A stretch of 64,000 bases of DNA from Kordiimonadales bacterium (GTDB lineage: Bacteria > Pseudomonadota > Alphaproteobacteria > Sphingomonadales > Kordiimonadaceae), in contig NVTU01000003.1 of assembly GCA_002401685.1 (NCBI GenBank), forward strand, positions 35,888-99,887, read 5' to 3'. This document shows, piece by piece, positions 9,177 through 19,478 of the stretch (its first letter is position 1; every line of letters begins with the position of its first letter). A program made the translations under genes and the position numbers. The notes under the pieces are model-generated. The model did no database searches. It had not been told where the DNA came from and saw only the letters and a program-made list of their open reading frames with translations.

Positions 9177-9191
9177 GTTCCCTTTTAGTTC
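9177..9191 (-). promoter_or_regulatory. LexA operator (SOS box)
   Basis: GTTC, seven bases, GTTC on the plus strand (GAAC-N7-GAAC reading toward lexA). This is the direct-repeat SOS box known for alphaproteobacterial LexA. Its seven-base spacer contains the predicted -10 element of lexA, so bound LexA would block the promoter. It lies 29 bp upstream of the lexA start. Confidence 0.85.
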
Positions 9192-9211
9192 TCTTTTTGA
9201 CTGATTGTCAA
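9182..9211 (-). promoter_or_regulatory. lexA promoter
   Basis: On the minus strand there is a consensus -35 TTGACA (9206-9211), an 18-base spacer and TAAAAG (9182-9187) as -10. The -10 lies inside the SOS box. This gives lexA its own promoter although moeA lies upstream on the same strand. Confidence 0.65.
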
Positions 9212-9269
9212 GGGGCTTGATAAGAACAAATGGATTCAGTGGTGATTGCTGAAATGTGGCTTGAGCGTT

Positions 9270-10463
9270 CTAAAACGGTAGAAACGGAACTAAACTGCCA
9301 GCATCAACTGCCTCGGCGTTTGGAGCGCGTATAATCAAGCCGTCGGACTGTGCCAGCACGCTAAGTTGGCCGCTATCCTGCGAGGCTGCAGGATCAACGT
9401 GGCGTTCGCCAGGGTTTCCGATTAGACGTGCACGCATGTAATCTTGGCGTGGGCCGTTTTTACGGAGGCCGGTGGCCACGGGCAACAGCACACCAGAGGG
9501 CAACGGAGCAGGGCGGCCCATAAGCTTATCAATCAGTGGTCGCAGATATAATATTGCACATACAAAGGCAGATGCTGGGTTTCCGGGCAATCCTAGGATA
9601 TGCTGGTCGTTTCGCTTGCCAAATATGAGAGGTTTTCCGGGCTTCATTGCGACTTTCCAGAAGTCCAGTGTCATGTCGGCTTCTGCAAGCGCTTGTTTCA
9701 TGAAGTCTTTGTCGCCAACAGAGGCTCCGCCAATGGTTACAAGAATATCGGCGCCAGACGCCTCTTTGATGGCTGTACGGAGGCTTTTAAGGCTGTCACC
9801 TGCTTGGCCGATATAAACCACCTCTGCACCAATTGATGTCACGAGTGCCGATAACTGCGGCACAGTACTGTTCACTGTCTGAAAAGGCTCAAAGCTTTTG
9901 CTATCTGGCGCAACAAGCTCATCACCCGTGGCAAGGATGGCAACTTTCACGGCGCGGTGGACCATTAGATGACTGTGTCCGCCGCTGGCTGCAATGCCGA
10001 GCGACTTCGGCGTGATATAGGTCCCGCCGTCGAGGATTATTTGTTTTTCAGAAAAGTCATATCCGGCAAAACGGATGTTTTTGCCGATCAGAGGTGCGTC
10101 GTCTGTGAATATGCCGTTTTCGGCAGGCCCTGTATTTTCCTGGATAACGACTTGGTCAGTGCCAGAAGGCACCGCAGCGCCCGTATAGATACGCACTGTC
10201 TCACCGCTTTTCACTCTACCGCCGAAAGGCTGGCCCGCAGCGCTTTCACCGATGAGTTTCAGCGTAATATTTGAGCCCGAAAGATCGTCACTTTTTACAG
10301 CGTAGCCATCCATTGCTGATATATCGCACCCGGGTTGAGAACGTCTGGCTTTTATAGGAGCCGCGAGCACACGACCATTACTGTCAGCAAGGGTAAGCCG
10401 TTCAGTTCCCAGCGGTTTAGCGGGCCCAACGATGCGTTCAAATGCTTTTTCAACAGAAATCAT
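9270..10463 (-). CDS. moeA: molybdopterin molybdenumtransferase MoeA
   Basis: MoeA inserts molybdate into adenylylated molybdopterin, the last step of molybdenum cofactor synthesis. The 397-residue product shows the family segments SAMDGYAV near residue 50, the MoCF-binding motif [10 protein letters not shown] and [11 protein letters not shown]. Its ATG overlaps the moaC stop codon by four bases (ATGA), so translation is coupled with moaC. The MoaC-MoeA pair is attached to trpGDC, an arrangement widespread in alphaproteobacteria. Nothing is missing compared with the family. Confidence 0.95.
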   Translation of the reverse strand: MISVEKAFERIVGPAKPLGTERLTLADSNGRVLAAPIKARRSQPGCDISAMDGYAVKSDDLSGSNITLKLIGESAAGQPFGGRVKSGETVRIYTGAAVPSGTDQVVIQENTGPAENGIFTDDAPLIGKNIRFAGYDFSEKQIILDGGTYITPKSLGIAASGGHSHLMVHRAVKVAILATGDELVAPDSKSFEPFQTVNSTVPQLSALVTSIGAEVVYIGQAGDSLKSLRTAIKEASGADILVTIGGASVGDKDFMKQALAEADMTLDFWKVAMKPGKPLIFGKRNDQHILGLPGNPASAFVCAILYLRPLIDKLMGRPAPLPSGVLLPVATGLRKNGPRQDYMRARLIGNPGERHVDPAASQDSGQLSVLAQSDGLIIRAPNAEAVDAGSLVPFLPF

Positions 10464-10939
10464 AGTGCTTTAGCCTCAAAACGTCCGGATTTACCGCCTT
10501 CCTTAAGAAGGAGCCGTGTCTGGCTGATGATCATGCCTTTATCAACGGCTTTGGCCATATCGTATATGGTAAGCGCAGCGATTGAAACGGCTGTTAATGC
10601 TTCCATTTCCACGCCGGTTTGGCCGTTAACTTTAACTGTGCCGGTAAGACGCAGTTCTGTGTCACCACGCTGTTCGATGGCTATCTTCACACTAGTGATT
10701 TGCAAAGGGTGACAAAGCGGGATCAGATCACTGGTTCTTTTTGCCGCCATAATGCCTGCGAGACGTGCTGTTGCGAGGACGTCACCTTTGGGCAGGCCAT
10801 CATTTAGAATAAGTTTCAGCGTTTCAGCTTGCATCTGCACAGTGGCTTCGGCCACGGCGATGCGCTGATTGCTTTTTTTGTCACCAACGTCGACCATATG
10901 GGCGGCGCCTGTATCATCCAAATGAGTCAATTTGCTCAT
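10460..10939 (-). CDS. moaC: cyclic pyranopterin monophosphate synthase MoaC
   Basis: MoaC works with the radical-SAM enzyme MoaA to convert GTP to cyclic pyranopterin monophosphate, the first step of molybdenum cofactor synthesis. The 159-residue product has the conserved N terminus [19 protein letters not shown], the substrate-binding LCHPLQI and the C-terminal [20 protein letters not shown] segment. It overlaps trpC upstream and moeA downstream by four bases each, so all three are translationally coupled. No moaA is in the window. Confidence 0.96.
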   Translation of the reverse strand: MSKLTHLDDTGAAHMVDVGDKKSNQRIAVAEATVQMQAETLKLILNDGLPKGDVLATARLAGIMAAKRTSDLIPLCHPLQITSVKIAIEQRGDTELRLTGTVKVNGQTGVEMEALTAVSIAALTIYDMAKAVDKGMIISQTRLLLKEGGKSGRFEAKAL

Positions 10940-11736
10940 GGCATATCCTTTTGAAGTTTGCGCACCGCTGCTTCGACGTCTTTCTCACGCATAAAAGTTT
11001 CGCCGATTAGAAAACAATCTGCGCCTACTGACTGGCATGTTTCGAGGTCTTTCTGAGTTTTTAGCCCCGATTCTGCGACGGCAATTCGGTCGGCAGGGAA
11101 TGTGGGAACAAGCGAGACTGTATTATCCAGCGAGACTTTCATCGTTTTTAAATTACGGTTATTGACGCCGATAAGCGGCGATTTGAGCTGAAGGGCTCGC
11201 TCAAGTTCTTCAGCGTCATGAACTTCAATCAGCGTGTCCATTCCGTACTGGTGGGCGCAGGCTTCCAGTTCTTGAGCGTCAGCGTCACTTAGCGCGGCCA
11301 TAATTATCAAAATACAATCCGCCCCTAAGGCTCGTGCTTCGACAACTTGGTAGGGGTCGATCATGAAGTCTTTTCGAAGAACAGGTATTTTCACAGCTGC
11401 GCGTGCTTCAACCAGATATTGGTCGTGCCCCTGGAAATAGGGCTCATCGGTTAAAACAGAAAGGCATGCAGCACCGCCGCGCTCGTAGGCAGCGGCTAAT
11501 GTTGCTGGGTCAAAACCATCGGGTCTTATCAGGCCCTTTGACGGGCTGGCTTTCTTAATTTCGCATATGAAACCATAGTGCCCAGCATCGCGGCGCGCCG
11601 ACAGGGCTGAGATAAAGCCTCTTGTCGGGCTGGCGGCTAAGGCGCGCTGTTCTTGTTCAGCCAAGGACACAGTAGTTTTAACGGTGCTTACATGGTCCCG
11701 CTTGCGGTCACAAATTTCTTTGAGAATGTCAGCCAC
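10936..11736 (-). CDS. trpC: indole-3-glycerol phosphate synthase
   Basis: TrpC closes the indole ring in tryptophan synthesis. The 266-residue TIM barrel has the expected motifs KKASPSKG (loop 1 lysine), LRKDF (catalytic lysine), IGVNNRNL and AESGL (phosphate binding). It starts with a GTG at 11736, two bases after the trpD stop, and ends overlapping moaC. It is not fused to TrpF, as is usual in alphaproteobacteria. Confidence 0.97.
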   Translation of the reverse strand: MADILKEICDRKRDHVSTVKTTVSLAEQEQRALAASPTRGFISALSARRDAGHYGFICEIKKASPSKGLIRPDGFDPATLAAAYERGGAACLSVLTDEPYFQGHDQYLVEARAAVKIPVLRKDFMIDPYQVVEARALGADCILIIMAALSDADAQELEACAHQYGMDTLIEVHDAEELERALQLKSPLIGVNNRNLKTMKVSLDNTVSLVPTFPADRIAVAESGLKTQKDLETCQSVGADCFLIGETFMREKDVEAAVRKLQKDMP

Positions 11737-11738
11737 AA

Positions 11739-12770
11739 TTAGTTAGCCTTATTCGTCGCGGCAGCCGTGAAGGCTACCCACTTCGCAAGCGCGGCCTTTG
11801 CTTTACCTGTATCAATAATCTCTACGGCTTGTTCAATGCCTTGTGCGATGTTGCCGGCTTTTCCGCCCAGCATTAAGGATGCTCCAGCGTTGAAAAGCAC
11901 TAAATCCCTGAAGGGAAACTTTTCGCCGTCAAATACCCTGTTAATGGCGTTTGCATTGTGGCGGGTATCTCCGCCTAAAAGCTCATCAAGCGGCACCGTT
12001 GGCAAGCCAAAGTCGCCGGGCGAAATTTCGTATTCTGATATTTCATCGTTCTTGAGTTCGGCTACATATGTGGGGCCGCTCAGCGTAATTTCGTCCATGC
12101 CGTCGCTGCCGTGCACCACCATCACGTGATTGCTGCCAAGTTGCTGCAACACATCAGCCATGGGGCGCAGCCACCGACGGTCAAACACCCCGAGCAGCTG
12201 GTTTTTAGCCTGCGCTGGGCTGGAGAGCGGGCCGAGCAAGTTGAAGATTGTTTTATATTTCAAGGAGCTGCGAACCTGAGCCACGTGCCGCATCGCTTTG
12301 TGGTGCGCACGGGCAAACAGGAAGGTAAAACCAGTTTCAACAAGCGCTTGTTCGATTTGCTCAAAGCTAAGATCTAGGCTACCACCAAGCTCCTCAAGAA
12401 CATCAGCTGAGCCGGATTTGGAAGACGCTGCCCGGTTACCGTGCTTGGCAACCTGAATGCCGGCTGCACTTGCAACAAACGAGACCGCTGTTGAGACATT
12501 ATAGGTATCAAGCCCTGATCCGCCGGTACCAACAATATCAAGTGCGGTTTCTGGCGCTTTGATGAGCTCAGCGCGTGCACGCATGGCTTTGGCGCCGCCA
12601 AGTATCTCAGCTGTTGTTTCGCCGCGAACACGGAGGGCGGTTAGAAAACCCGCCATTTGTGCAGCATCTGCGGCACCCGACATTAAAATATCAAAAGAAG
12701 CCCTAGCTTCTTGTTCTGTTAGAATCTCACCGTCCGCGAGTTTGCTGAGAATGGCTGTAAGTTCAGACAT
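11739..12770 (-). CDS. trpD: anthranilate phosphoribosyltransferase
   Basis: TrpD transfers phosphoribose from PRPP to anthranilate. I prefer the ATG at 12770 (MSELTAIL, 343 residues), which overlaps the trpG stop by eight bases; the frame also opens seven codons earlier. The PRPP-binding glycine-rich loop [14 protein letters not shown] and the [17 protein letters not shown] segment are intact. Normal family length. Part of the coupled trpG-trpD-trpC-moaC-moeA series. Confidence 0.96.
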   Translation of the reverse strand: MSELTAILSKLADGEILTEQEARASFDILMSGAADAAQMAGFLTALRVRGETTAEILGGAKAMRARAELIKAPETALDIVGTGGSGLDTYNVSTAVSFVASAAGIQVAKHGNRAASSKSGSADVLEELGGSLDLSFEQIEQALVETGFTFLFARAHHKAMRHVAQVRSSLKYKTIFNLLGPLSSPAQAKNQLLGVFDRRWLRPMADVLQQLGSNHVMVVHGSDGMDEITLSGPTYVAELKNDEISEYEISPGDFGLPTVPLDELLGGDTRHNANAINRVFDGEKFPFRDLVLFNAGASLMLGGKAGNIAQGIEQAVEIIDTGKAKAALAKWVAFTAAATNKAN

Positions 12771-13374
12771 TATCTTTGGCCTTTTCCGCACATATCGTGA
12801 TGAAGTTTTCTAAAAGCTTGTGACCATACTCTGAAGCGATACTCTCCGGATGAAATTGTACGCCGTGGATTTCAAAATCTCTATGCTTTAATCCCATGAT
12901 CAGGCCATCTTCCGTTTGCGCCGTTACCTGCAGGCAGTCCGGTAGGCTTTCCCGTTCGACAATGAGGGAATGGTAGCGTGTCGCTAAATAGTTATCCGGA
13001 ATATCCGCGAAAACACCCGTTGCATCATGTTTTATAGCGCTTGTCTTCCCGTGCATAACATAGGGCGCGCGCGCGACGGTGCCACCAAAAACCTGGCCGA
13101 TGGATTGGTGCCCAAGGCACACACCTAAAAGCGGGGTTTTGCCTGCAGCAGCTGCAACAAGTTCTAGACAAATGCCTGCTTCGTCCGGTGAGCAGGGCCC
13201 TGGACTTAAAATGATGCCTGTAGGTTTCTTTGCAAGTACATCTGCTGCTGACAGCTGATCATTACGCCACACCTCTACCTCTACTCCTAATTCAAGGAGA
13301 TAATGATAAAGATTGTAGGTAAAGCTGTCGTAATTATCGATCAGGATATACATTGGAGCTGCCGTATGATTCAT
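12763..13374 (-). CDS. trpG: anthranilate synthase component II (glutamine amidotransferase)
   Basis: TrpG supplies ammonia from glutamine to TrpE. The 203-residue class I amidotransferase has the nucleophile in [12 protein letters not shown] and the His/Glu pair in HGVQFHPES. The first ATG (13374) gives seven residues before the canonical [11 protein letters not shown]; that internal ATG (13353) is an alternative start. It is the first gene of the trpGDC-moaC-moeA run. Its promoter should lie in the 91-bp gap to the divergent deacetylase gene. Its partner trpE is about 1.2 kb away, beyond that gene, in a different transcription unit. Confidence 0.95.
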   Translation of the reverse strand: MNHTAAPMYILIDNYDSFTYNLYHYLLELGVEVEVWRNDQLSAADVLAKKPTGIILSPGPCSPDEAGICLELVAAAAGKTPLLGVCLGHQSIGQVFGGTVARAPYVMHGKTSAIKHDATGVFADIPDNYLATRYHSLIVERESLPDCLQVTAQTEDGLIMGLKHRDFEIHGVQFHPESIASEYGHKLLENFITICAEKAKDNV

Positions 13375-13465
13375 CGCTAAATCAGGACAATGCTTTTTTC
13401 TTTGATATTGTCAATGCTGGACAGTGCTGGAGCTACTAAATAACACAATGGTGAATTGAGCAAAC

Positions 13466-14533
13466 GTGACTAATCTGACCGAAGACCCCAGTAATGATGA
13501 GTTAAATCAGGCACCAGCCTCGGCGTTTAGTTTGAGGTTTAAGAGGGCGGGCTTGGTGCTGTACGGAGCTGTTTTAGCAGGGTTTCTTGCTGCGATGGTT
13601 TACGTTTTAGTGCAACCACGCCCAATTAGCGGCGCGGTGGATCAGTCTTTTTCTGATGATGAAGTGATGGCTATACTGCAGTCTCCTGCGGGCGACGTTG
13701 AATTGCCGCTCGCGAGCCTTGACGAAGTTCTCCCCGTGCAGCGTGTAGCGCCTTCAACAAGTGCCCTGCCTATTGCGACAATCCCAGCATGGCAATCCAA
13801 TGCATCGTCCTGGAACCCTGATGCGAAAGCTATGATTGCGATTGTGATTGACGATTTAGGACTTAACGCCGACGCTAGCTTACAGCTAGCAACCATAGAG
13901 CCGCCGCTGACCCTTGCTTTTTTACCGTATGCTGAAGAGCTGAAAGAGCAGACCGCGATTTTGAGAAAAAACGGGCACGAATTGCTGGTCCATATGCCGA
14001 TGGAACCCAAAAACAAAAACACCGATCCCGGCCCTAATGCTTTAGTCTCTGGATTGGATGCAGAAGAATTTGAGCGCCGGATGAACTGGAGCCTATCGCG
14101 CTTCGATGACTTTGTAGGTATAAACAATCATATGGGTAGCGCCCTCACTGAGGACCCTGCTTTGATGATCCGGGTGATGGCAAGCCTGCGGAAGCGGGGT
14201 TTTTTGTTTCTTGATAGCCTAACGTCATCCAATAGCGTGGCGTTAATTGCCGCTAAGTCGACGAACGTGCCTCATATAGCCCGGGATGTCTTTTTAGATA
14301 ATGACCGGACAATGTCTACAATATTGCAGCAATTGGCAAAGGTAGAACGCATTGCAGCCCAGCGCGGTTACGCCGTCGCTATTGGGCACCCATATCCTGA
14401 AACATTGAAGGCGCTGCAGTTTTGGCGGGCAGGGCTGGATGCGGACCGTTATACAATTGTTCCGCTTAGTCAATTAGTGGCGCAAAATACCGCTAGAGTT
14501 AGAGCCGCAGCCACTGCAGCAAATGCACGCTAA
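13466..14533 (+). CDS. divergent polysaccharide deacetylase family protein
   Basis: A 355-residue protein with a cytoplasmic N terminus (about 27 residues), one membrane anchor (about 28-50) and a periplasmic domain of the divergent polysaccharide deacetylase family (DUF610/PF04748 type). Family motifs are visible: IAIVIDDLGLN, HMPMEPKN, NNHMGSALT and FLDSLTSSNSVA, followed by IGHPYPET near the end. Biochemical activity of the family is poorly defined; cell-wall or polysaccharide trimming is an inference. The start is GTG 13466. It is the only plus-strand gene between 9.2 and 18 kb. It separates trpG from trpE and ends two bases short of the trpE stop. In other alphaproteobacteria it commonly lies beside ctpA and rppH (from memory). 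Confidence 0.85.
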   Translation: MTNLTEDPSNDELNQAPASAFSLRFKRAGLVLYGAVLAGFLAAMVYVLVQPRPISGAVDQSFSDDEVMAILQSPAGDVELPLASLDEVLPVQRVAPSTSALPIATIPAWQSNASSWNPDAKAMIAIVIDDLGLNADASLQLATIEPPLTLAFLPYAEELKEQTAILRKNGHELLVHMPMEPKNKNTDPGPNALVSGLDAEEFERRMNWSLSRFDDFVGINNHMGSALTEDPALMIRVMASLRKRGFLFLDSLTSSNSVALIAAKSTNVPHIARDVFLDNDRTMSTILQQLAKVERIAAQRGYAVAIGHPYPETLKALQFWRAGLDADRYTIVPLSQLVAQNTARVRAAATAANAR

Positions 14534-14535
14534 CG

Positions 14536-16026
14536 TTAGCCCCGATTAGACCCAGCAAAGCGGAGCGCCTCTTTGGCCGCAACGATAAGGGCACGGGCCT
14601 TGTTCTGGCATTCCTGTTGTTCCATTTCGGGATCGCTGTCTGCAACAATTCCAGCACCTGCCTGGACGTGCATCACACCGTCTTTCACAATAGCCGTGCG
14701 AAGGACTATGGCAGTGTCCATGGCGCCGTTGGCACTGAAGTAACCCACGCTGCCTGCGTAAGGGCCACGGGCGTCGACTTCTAGCTCGTCTATGACTTCC
14801 ATCGCCCGTATTTTGGGCGCGCCCGACACTGTTCCGGCGGGGAAACCTGCTGCGAGCGCGTCGATGGCATCATATTTGGGATCAATTTCGCCGACCACGT
14901 TCGATACGATATGCATAACGTGGGAATAGAGCTCAATGGTGTTGCGGGCAGTCACCTTCACTGTGCCAGCTTTAGCCACGCGTCCTACATCATTGCGGCC
15001 AAGGTCCAGCAGCATCAAATGCTCTGACAGCTCTTTTTCGTCGGCGAGCAGTTCCTCAGAGAGCGCTTTATCTTCTTCTGGGTCTGCACCGCGTTTCCGG
15101 GTGCCGGCTATCGGGCGGATAGTAATTTCGTCGTCGCGTAGGCGGACAAGAATTTCCGGGCTGGAGCCGACGATCGCAAAGTCTTCGAACGCGAGATGGT
15201 ACATAAAGGGCGACGGGTTTGTGCGTCGCAGGGCGCGGTAAAGCGAGAAAGGTGGCAATTCAAACGGTACGGAAAAGCGCTGGCTAAGCACCACCTGAAA
15301 AATATCCCCAGCAAGAATATATTCCTGCGCTTTGGCAACCATGTTTCTGTACAGTTCTGGGTCTGTATTTGACTGCACGTCCAGTTCCGGAGGCGCAGCG
15401 ATAGATGTCACAAGCGGGATCGGCGCGTTCAGTCTATCGTGCATTTCGTCGAGGCGCTGTTCAGCAAGAAGATGCGCAGTTCCGGCATCGATGTCTTGTG
15501 CGGGACGAACGGGTGTTACCAAAGTGATGAGGTCCGTCACATTATCAAAAATGGCCATCACAGTAGGGCGTACGAAAATAGAGGTGGCCAAGCCCAAAGG
15601 ATCGTCTTTAGCGGGCCCAATATTTTCCATCTGGCGCACCATGTCGTACCCCATATAGCCTACAAGCCCAGCCGCCATAGGAGGGAGCGGGTGGGGAAGG
15701 TCGATCAGGCTTTCATCAAGTAGAGTCCGTAGGCAATCGAGCGGTGCTCCCACTTCGCTGGTATAAGTATTTTCACCATCGTCAGCCGCATCCCGACAAA
15801 TTGAACTGTCGTTGCCGTCGTTTTTCCATATGACATCGGGTCGTAGCCCGATGATAGAATAGCGCCCGCGGGTTTCCCCGCCTTCAACAGATTCGAGCAG
15901 AAAACTATAGTTTTCGCCCGCAGAGAGTTTTAGGTAAGCGGAGACCGGCGTGTCCAGGTCGGCGACCATAATATTCGAGATAACTTGTGGTTCGCCTGCC
16001 TGGTAACGCCGTATAAAGTCTTCCAT
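14536..16026 (-). CDS. trpE: anthranilate synthase component I
   Basis: TrpE converts chorismate to anthranilate using ammonia from TrpG. The 496-residue product has the N-terminal feedback domain (tryptophan-site segment LLESVEGGETRGRYSIIG) and the chorismate-binding C-terminal half with PFMYHLAFEDFAIVGSSPEI, RPIAGTRKRG and AGFPAGTVSGAPKIRAME. All appear intact. It starts 12 bp after the ppiD stop, so it is probably transcribed with ppiD. No space is left for the attenuator leader found before trpE in rhizobia. Confidence 0.96.
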   Translation of the reverse strand: MEDFIRRYQAGEPQVISNIMVADLDTPVSAYLKLSAGENYSFLLESVEGGETRGRYSIIGLRPDVIWKNDGNDSSICRDAADDGENTYTSEVGAPLDCLRTLLDESLIDLPHPLPPMAAGLVGYMGYDMVRQMENIGPAKDDPLGLATSIFVRPTVMAIFDNVTDLITLVTPVRPAQDIDAGTAHLLAEQRLDEMHDRLNAPIPLVTSIAAPPELDVQSNTDPELYRNMVAKAQEYILAGDIFQVVLSQRFSVPFELPPFSLYRALRRTNPSPFMYHLAFEDFAIVGSSPEILVRLRDDEITIRPIAGTRKRGADPEEDKALSEELLADEKELSEHLMLLDLGRNDVGRVAKAGTVKVTARNTIELYSHVMHIVSNVVGEIDPKYDAIDALAAGFPAGTVSGAPKIRAMEVIDELEVDARGPYAGSVGYFSANGAMDTAIVLRTAIVKDGVMHVQAGAGIVADSDPEMEQQECQNKARALIVAAKEALRFAGSNRG

Positions 16027-16038
16027 CTACCCTAACAC

Positions 16039-17976
16039 CTATTGCTGCTGATTCTGCTCAGAGAACAGAGATTGCTGAAGTGTCCGATTGATCGAAACCG
16101 GATATTCAGCAAGCAAATAGGCTTGGTATTGAGCATAGATTTCGTTGGCCAATTCACCATTGAGGCGGGTAATAAGCGTTTCGATTGCAACAACACCTTT
16201 TAGCGGGTCACCAGCTGTAACGTCGTCAACGCGTACGACAATGTATCCGTTGCCGTCTGCAGAGCGTTCAAAATCAATTGAACCAGTTGGTAGATCAAAA
16301 ATCAGATCACGGATATTGAGTGCTAGACTGGACCCTGCCTGGGCTGTACGCGACACATTCTTGGCGACAAATGAAGTGCCGCCAATAGCTGCAATAACGT
16401 CCTCAGGTTTCTCTCCAGCGGCAAGGCGCGTTCTCGCAAGCTCAGCTACTTCACCGGCTTTCTCTAGCCGTTTGACCGCTGTCCATGCGCTCGTCAAATC
16501 GCCTTTAACGTCTTCTAGAGGGCGTTGCTCCGGATCCTTGATGTCTGTAACTTCAACAAGGAAAAGGCCTTTAGCGCGGTCTCTTGGATCAATGTCTGTG
16601 ACACCAAGCTCGTCGCCAATATCAATGCCGTACGCGCGGTTCAATATTACATACTCGTTTTGCTGGGTGAGCTTTAGCTCACTAGAAGCACTCCTGCCTT
16701 GCGACGTAACGTTACTAACAGTCGCAAGCGTTAAGCCGGTTTCTTCGGCAACGGCAGCCAAGGTGGGGCTTCCGTCATCAATCCCTGCCTTATATATTTT
16801 GTCGATTGCGTCCTGCATTAAGCCGTCAGCTTGATACTCTTTCAACGCTTGCTCAATCTCAGGCCGGACGTCTTCAAGTGTTTTGGTCTCGGCAGGCGTA
16901 ATTCCTGCAACTCGAAACACACTCCAGCCGCTATAGCCGCGGACGGCTTCAGTACTGCCACCATCTTCCAATGCGAAGATCAGGTTTGCCGTAGACTCGC
17001 TATATTCAGTTACAACAGCTTCTTTGGCGAACGTACCGAGTTCAATTTCTTCGATTGTGAAGTCTGTCACTGAGGCACCAGCTTCCACAAAATCCGCACC
17101 GGCGTTTACCGCGGTTAGAAAGGCGTCCGCCCCGGCTTTGTCGTTGAAACTCACTTGCTGAAGGACCCGCTGTTCTGGTTTGTTATAAAGCGAGTTATTA
17201 GCTTCAAACTGTTCTAGAACGTCTTTTTCCTCGACTTCAATTCCATCAACGAATTGAGCTGGTGTCACCAAGATATAGTTATAAGTGCGAAGAGCTGCTG
17301 TTTTATATGCATCAATGTTTTCGTCGTAATACGTTTGCAAGTCTTCGTCTGTAGGCGTTGGGATGTCGATCATATCCGCAGCTTTAATGTCGATCAATGT
17401 GGCACGGCGGCGCTCGGCTTGCCAAATGTAAAGAGCCTCTGCAAATTTTGGCGGCATCGCGTTTTCTGACGCTAAGCTTTCAAATAACTGTTGCCGTGAA
17501 ATGCCCTGACGAACATCTGTCATGAACTCTACGCGGCTTAAGCCAGTGCGCTGCAGCGCTTGCTCGATCAAATCTTTGCTAAGCGTGCCGTCGGGCAAAA
17601 CAAAACCATCGATCTCCTGCAATGCAGAGCGAATCTCCTGATCTCCAGCCCGCATGGATAACGAGCCGAGATGTTCAGTGATGGCAGCTTCTGCGATCAT
17701 CTGATTGAGAATTTGTTGGTCCAGCTGCATCAAGTTAATGATCTGGGCGCTAGTGAATTGCCCGCCAAACTGATTTTGAAGCTGTTGTGCGCGGCTATTA
17801 ACCTGCCGGACATAGCTTTGTGTCGAAACATTTGTATCGCCAACCGTTGCAACACTTTGGTTGCCGCTGTTAAGCATGCTTGGACCAATACCAAATATAG
17901 CGAAGGCACCGATAAGCAGGCCAAGCAATATGGTTACGAAAAACGAGTCTAGTCCACCGCGAAGTTTGAGCAGCAT
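16039..17976 (-). CDS. PpiD-like peptidyl-prolyl isomerase, membrane-anchored
   Basis: A 645-residue periplasmic folding factor of the SurA/PpiD type. An N-terminal helix (about 13-32) anchors it in the inner membrane. A SurA_N-like chaperone region follows (about 40-190, including LMQLDQQILNQMI), then a parvulin-like domain (about 220-370) and a long C-terminal domain. AGGAG lies eight bases before the ATG. It is the first gene of a ppiD-trpE unit, a pairing common in alphaproteobacteria. The parvulin domain looks divergent, so isomerase activity is uncertain; E. coli PpiD itself has weak activity. Expected to act near the Sec translocon. Confidence 0.88.
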   Translation of the reverse strand: MLLKLRGGLDSFFVTILLGLLIGAFAIFGIGPSMLNSGNQSVATVGDTNVSTQSYVRQVNSRAQQLQNQFGGQFTSAQIINLMQLDQQILNQMIAEAAITEHLGSLSMRAGDQEIRSALQEIDGFVLPDGTLSKDLIEQALQRTGLSRVEFMTDVRQGISRQQLFESLASENAMPPKFAEALYIWQAERRRATLIDIKAADMIDIPTPTDEDLQTYYDENIDAYKTAALRTYNYILVTPAQFVDGIEVEEKDVLEQFEANNSLYNKPEQRVLQQVSFNDKAGADAFLTAVNAGADFVEAGASVTDFTIEEIELGTFAKEAVVTEYSESTANLIFALEDGGSTEAVRGYSGWSVFRVAGITPAETKTLEDVRPEIEQALKEYQADGLMQDAIDKIYKAGIDDGSPTLAAVAEETGLTLATVSNVTSQGRSASSELKLTQQNEYVILNRAYGIDIGDELGVTDIDPRDRAKGLFLVEVTDIKDPEQRPLEDVKGDLTSAWTAVKRLEKAGEVAELARTRLAAGEKPEDVIAAIGGTSFVAKNVSRTAQAGSSLALNIRDLIFDLPTGSIDFERSADGNGYIVVRVDDVTAGDPLKGVVAIETLITRLNGELANEIYAQYQAYLLAEYPVSINRTLQQSLFSEQNQQQ

Positions 17977-18239
17977 GCGCTCAGCTCCTATATAATAAGT
18001 TTGTTACAGTTACCTCAAGGCAATCAATGCCATATAGGGCGCGCATCATAAGCACGCAACCCCTTACCTGCAACCGTTGAAATTTGATATTTTCGCGATC
18101 CTCAATTCTCGGCTGGTAAGTGCGATTTATTTTTGCTAATCCGTGGTTCAGAACTTGTGAAAAAGACCAGTATATATAGAGCCCTTATTTAGATGACCTT
18201 TACATAACGAGCCCATACATAAAGAGAAAGTCCAAGAAT

Positions 18240-18995
18240 ATGGATACGCCCACACCATTGGTTGCCGGTAATTGGAAAATGAACGGTACCAGTGATCAAA
18301 TCACTGAATTTAAAAAACTGGTGCAGTTACTATCAGGTAATAGCTCTGCGCAGTGCCAAGTGGCCATTTGTCCGCCGTTTACACTCATTGCGGCGTTAGC
18401 TGCTGAGGGTGCGGAAAGCGTGCATGTCGGCGCGCAAGACTGTCACGCTGAACTGAGTGGGGCACATACTGGCGATATTTCTGCGGCAATGGTGGCGGAC
18501 GCAGGGGCCAAATTTATCATTGTAGGGCATTCAGAGCGCCGGGCTGACCACGAAGAAGGCAGTGAGCTGATACGCGCGAAGGCCCAAGCTGTATACAAGG
18601 CGGGGGTCACTGCCATTGTGTGCGTTGGCGAAACAGAGAGTGAGCGGGACGCAGGTAAAACCGAGGACGTGGTGTTAGGCCAGCTTCTGATATCTTTGCC
18701 AGACGATGCTACCTCAACTAACACAGTTGTTGGATATGAGCCTGTGTGGGCGATTGGGACAGGAAAAACTCCCACAGTTGCTGATGTGGCCGAGATACAT
18801 ACCGCAATCAGGGGGGCGCTGGTCGAACGATTCGGTGACGACGGCCATATGCTCAGAATTATCTATGGTGGGTCTGTAAAGCCGTCCAATGCCAAGGAGT
18901 TAATGACTGCGGAAAACGTTGACGGAGCCTTGGTTGGTGGTGCTAGTTTAAAAGCTCAGGACTTCAACGGTATTATTGAAGCCTACAGGGCGTAA
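18240..18995 (+). CDS. tpiA: triosephosphate isomerase
   Basis: Interconverts dihydroxyacetone phosphate and glyceraldehyde 3-phosphate. The 251-residue TIM barrel has the catalytic Lys in AGNWKMNG, the catalytic His in GHSERR, the catalytic Glu and flexible loop 6 in [10 protein letters not shown], and the phosphate-binding [10 protein letters not shown]. It heads the tpiA-secG-pyrG series. The 263-bp gap to the divergent ppiD is AT-rich and should hold both promoters, but I could not assign good boxes. Confidence 0.97.
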   Translation: MDTPTPLVAGNWKMNGTSDQITEFKKLVQLLSGNSSAQCQVAICPPFTLIAALAAEGAESVHVGAQDCHAELSGAHTGDISAAMVADAGAKFIIVGHSERRADHEEGSELIRAKAQAVYKAGVTAIVCVGETESERDAGKTEDVVLGQLLISLPDDATSTNTVVGYEPVWAIGTGKTPTVADVAEIHTAIRGALVERFGDDGHMLRIIYGGSVKPSNAKELMTAENVDGALVGGASLKAQDFNGIIEAYRA

Positions 18996-19104
18996 TTTAA
19001 CGCTTGGCAAACGAGGGCGATCTGGTTTAGAACGCGAGCTTAAATGTTCGGCAACTTTGCATAGTGTGCCGATCCTGTGGATTTGAGCTTTTTGGGACTA
19101 AAAA

Positions 19105-19437
19105 ATGGAAATCATTTTGCTAACAACCGATATCATTCTCGCGATCGCGATGGTGATTACAATTTTGCTGCAACGCTCAGAAGGTGGTGCACTTGGAATT
19201 GGTAGCGGTTCTGGCGGTTTCATGACAGCCCGCGGTGCTGGCGACGTGTTAACTAAATCAACTAAGTATCTTGCGATATTGTTTTTGGTTAATACACTGG
19301 CACTTGGCTGGTTAAGCGCCAACAGTGTTGATGACTTTGATCGAGCCTTTGATGCCACACCGGTTGAACAGCCGGCAGAGGATACTGGGGACAAGCTCCC
19401 CGAGCCTGATGGCTTACCTGAGCCAGGTGAAGGATAA
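19105..19437 (+). CDS. secG: protein translocase subunit SecG
   Basis: SecG is the small accessory subunit of the SecYEG channel. The 110-residue product has two membrane segments (about 4-22 and 50-70) flanking the conserved cytoplasmic loop (LLQRSEGGALGIGSGSGGFM and RGAGDVLTKST). The C-terminal tail is acidic and Pro-rich (PDGLPEPGEG), as is common in alphaproteobacteria. It lies between tpiA and pyrG, its usual neighbours, and is followed by a strong terminator. Confidence 0.95.
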   Translation: MEIILLTTDIILAIAMVITILLQRSEGGALGIGSGSGGFMTARGAGDVLTKSTKYLAILFLVNTLALGWLSANSVDDFDRAFDATPVEQPAEDTGDKLPEPDGLPEPGEG

Positions 19438-19447
19438 GAGACAGTTT

Positions 19448-19478
19448 AAGCGGGGGCCATGAGCCCCCGCTTCTCTTT
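19448..19478 (+). terminator. intrinsic terminator after secG
   Basis: A 10-bp GC-rich stem (AAGCGGGGGC and GCCCCCGCTT) around the loop CATGA, followed by CTCTTTT. It starts 10 bp after the secG stop, so pyrG needs its own promoter in the following 80 bp. Confidence 0.88.
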
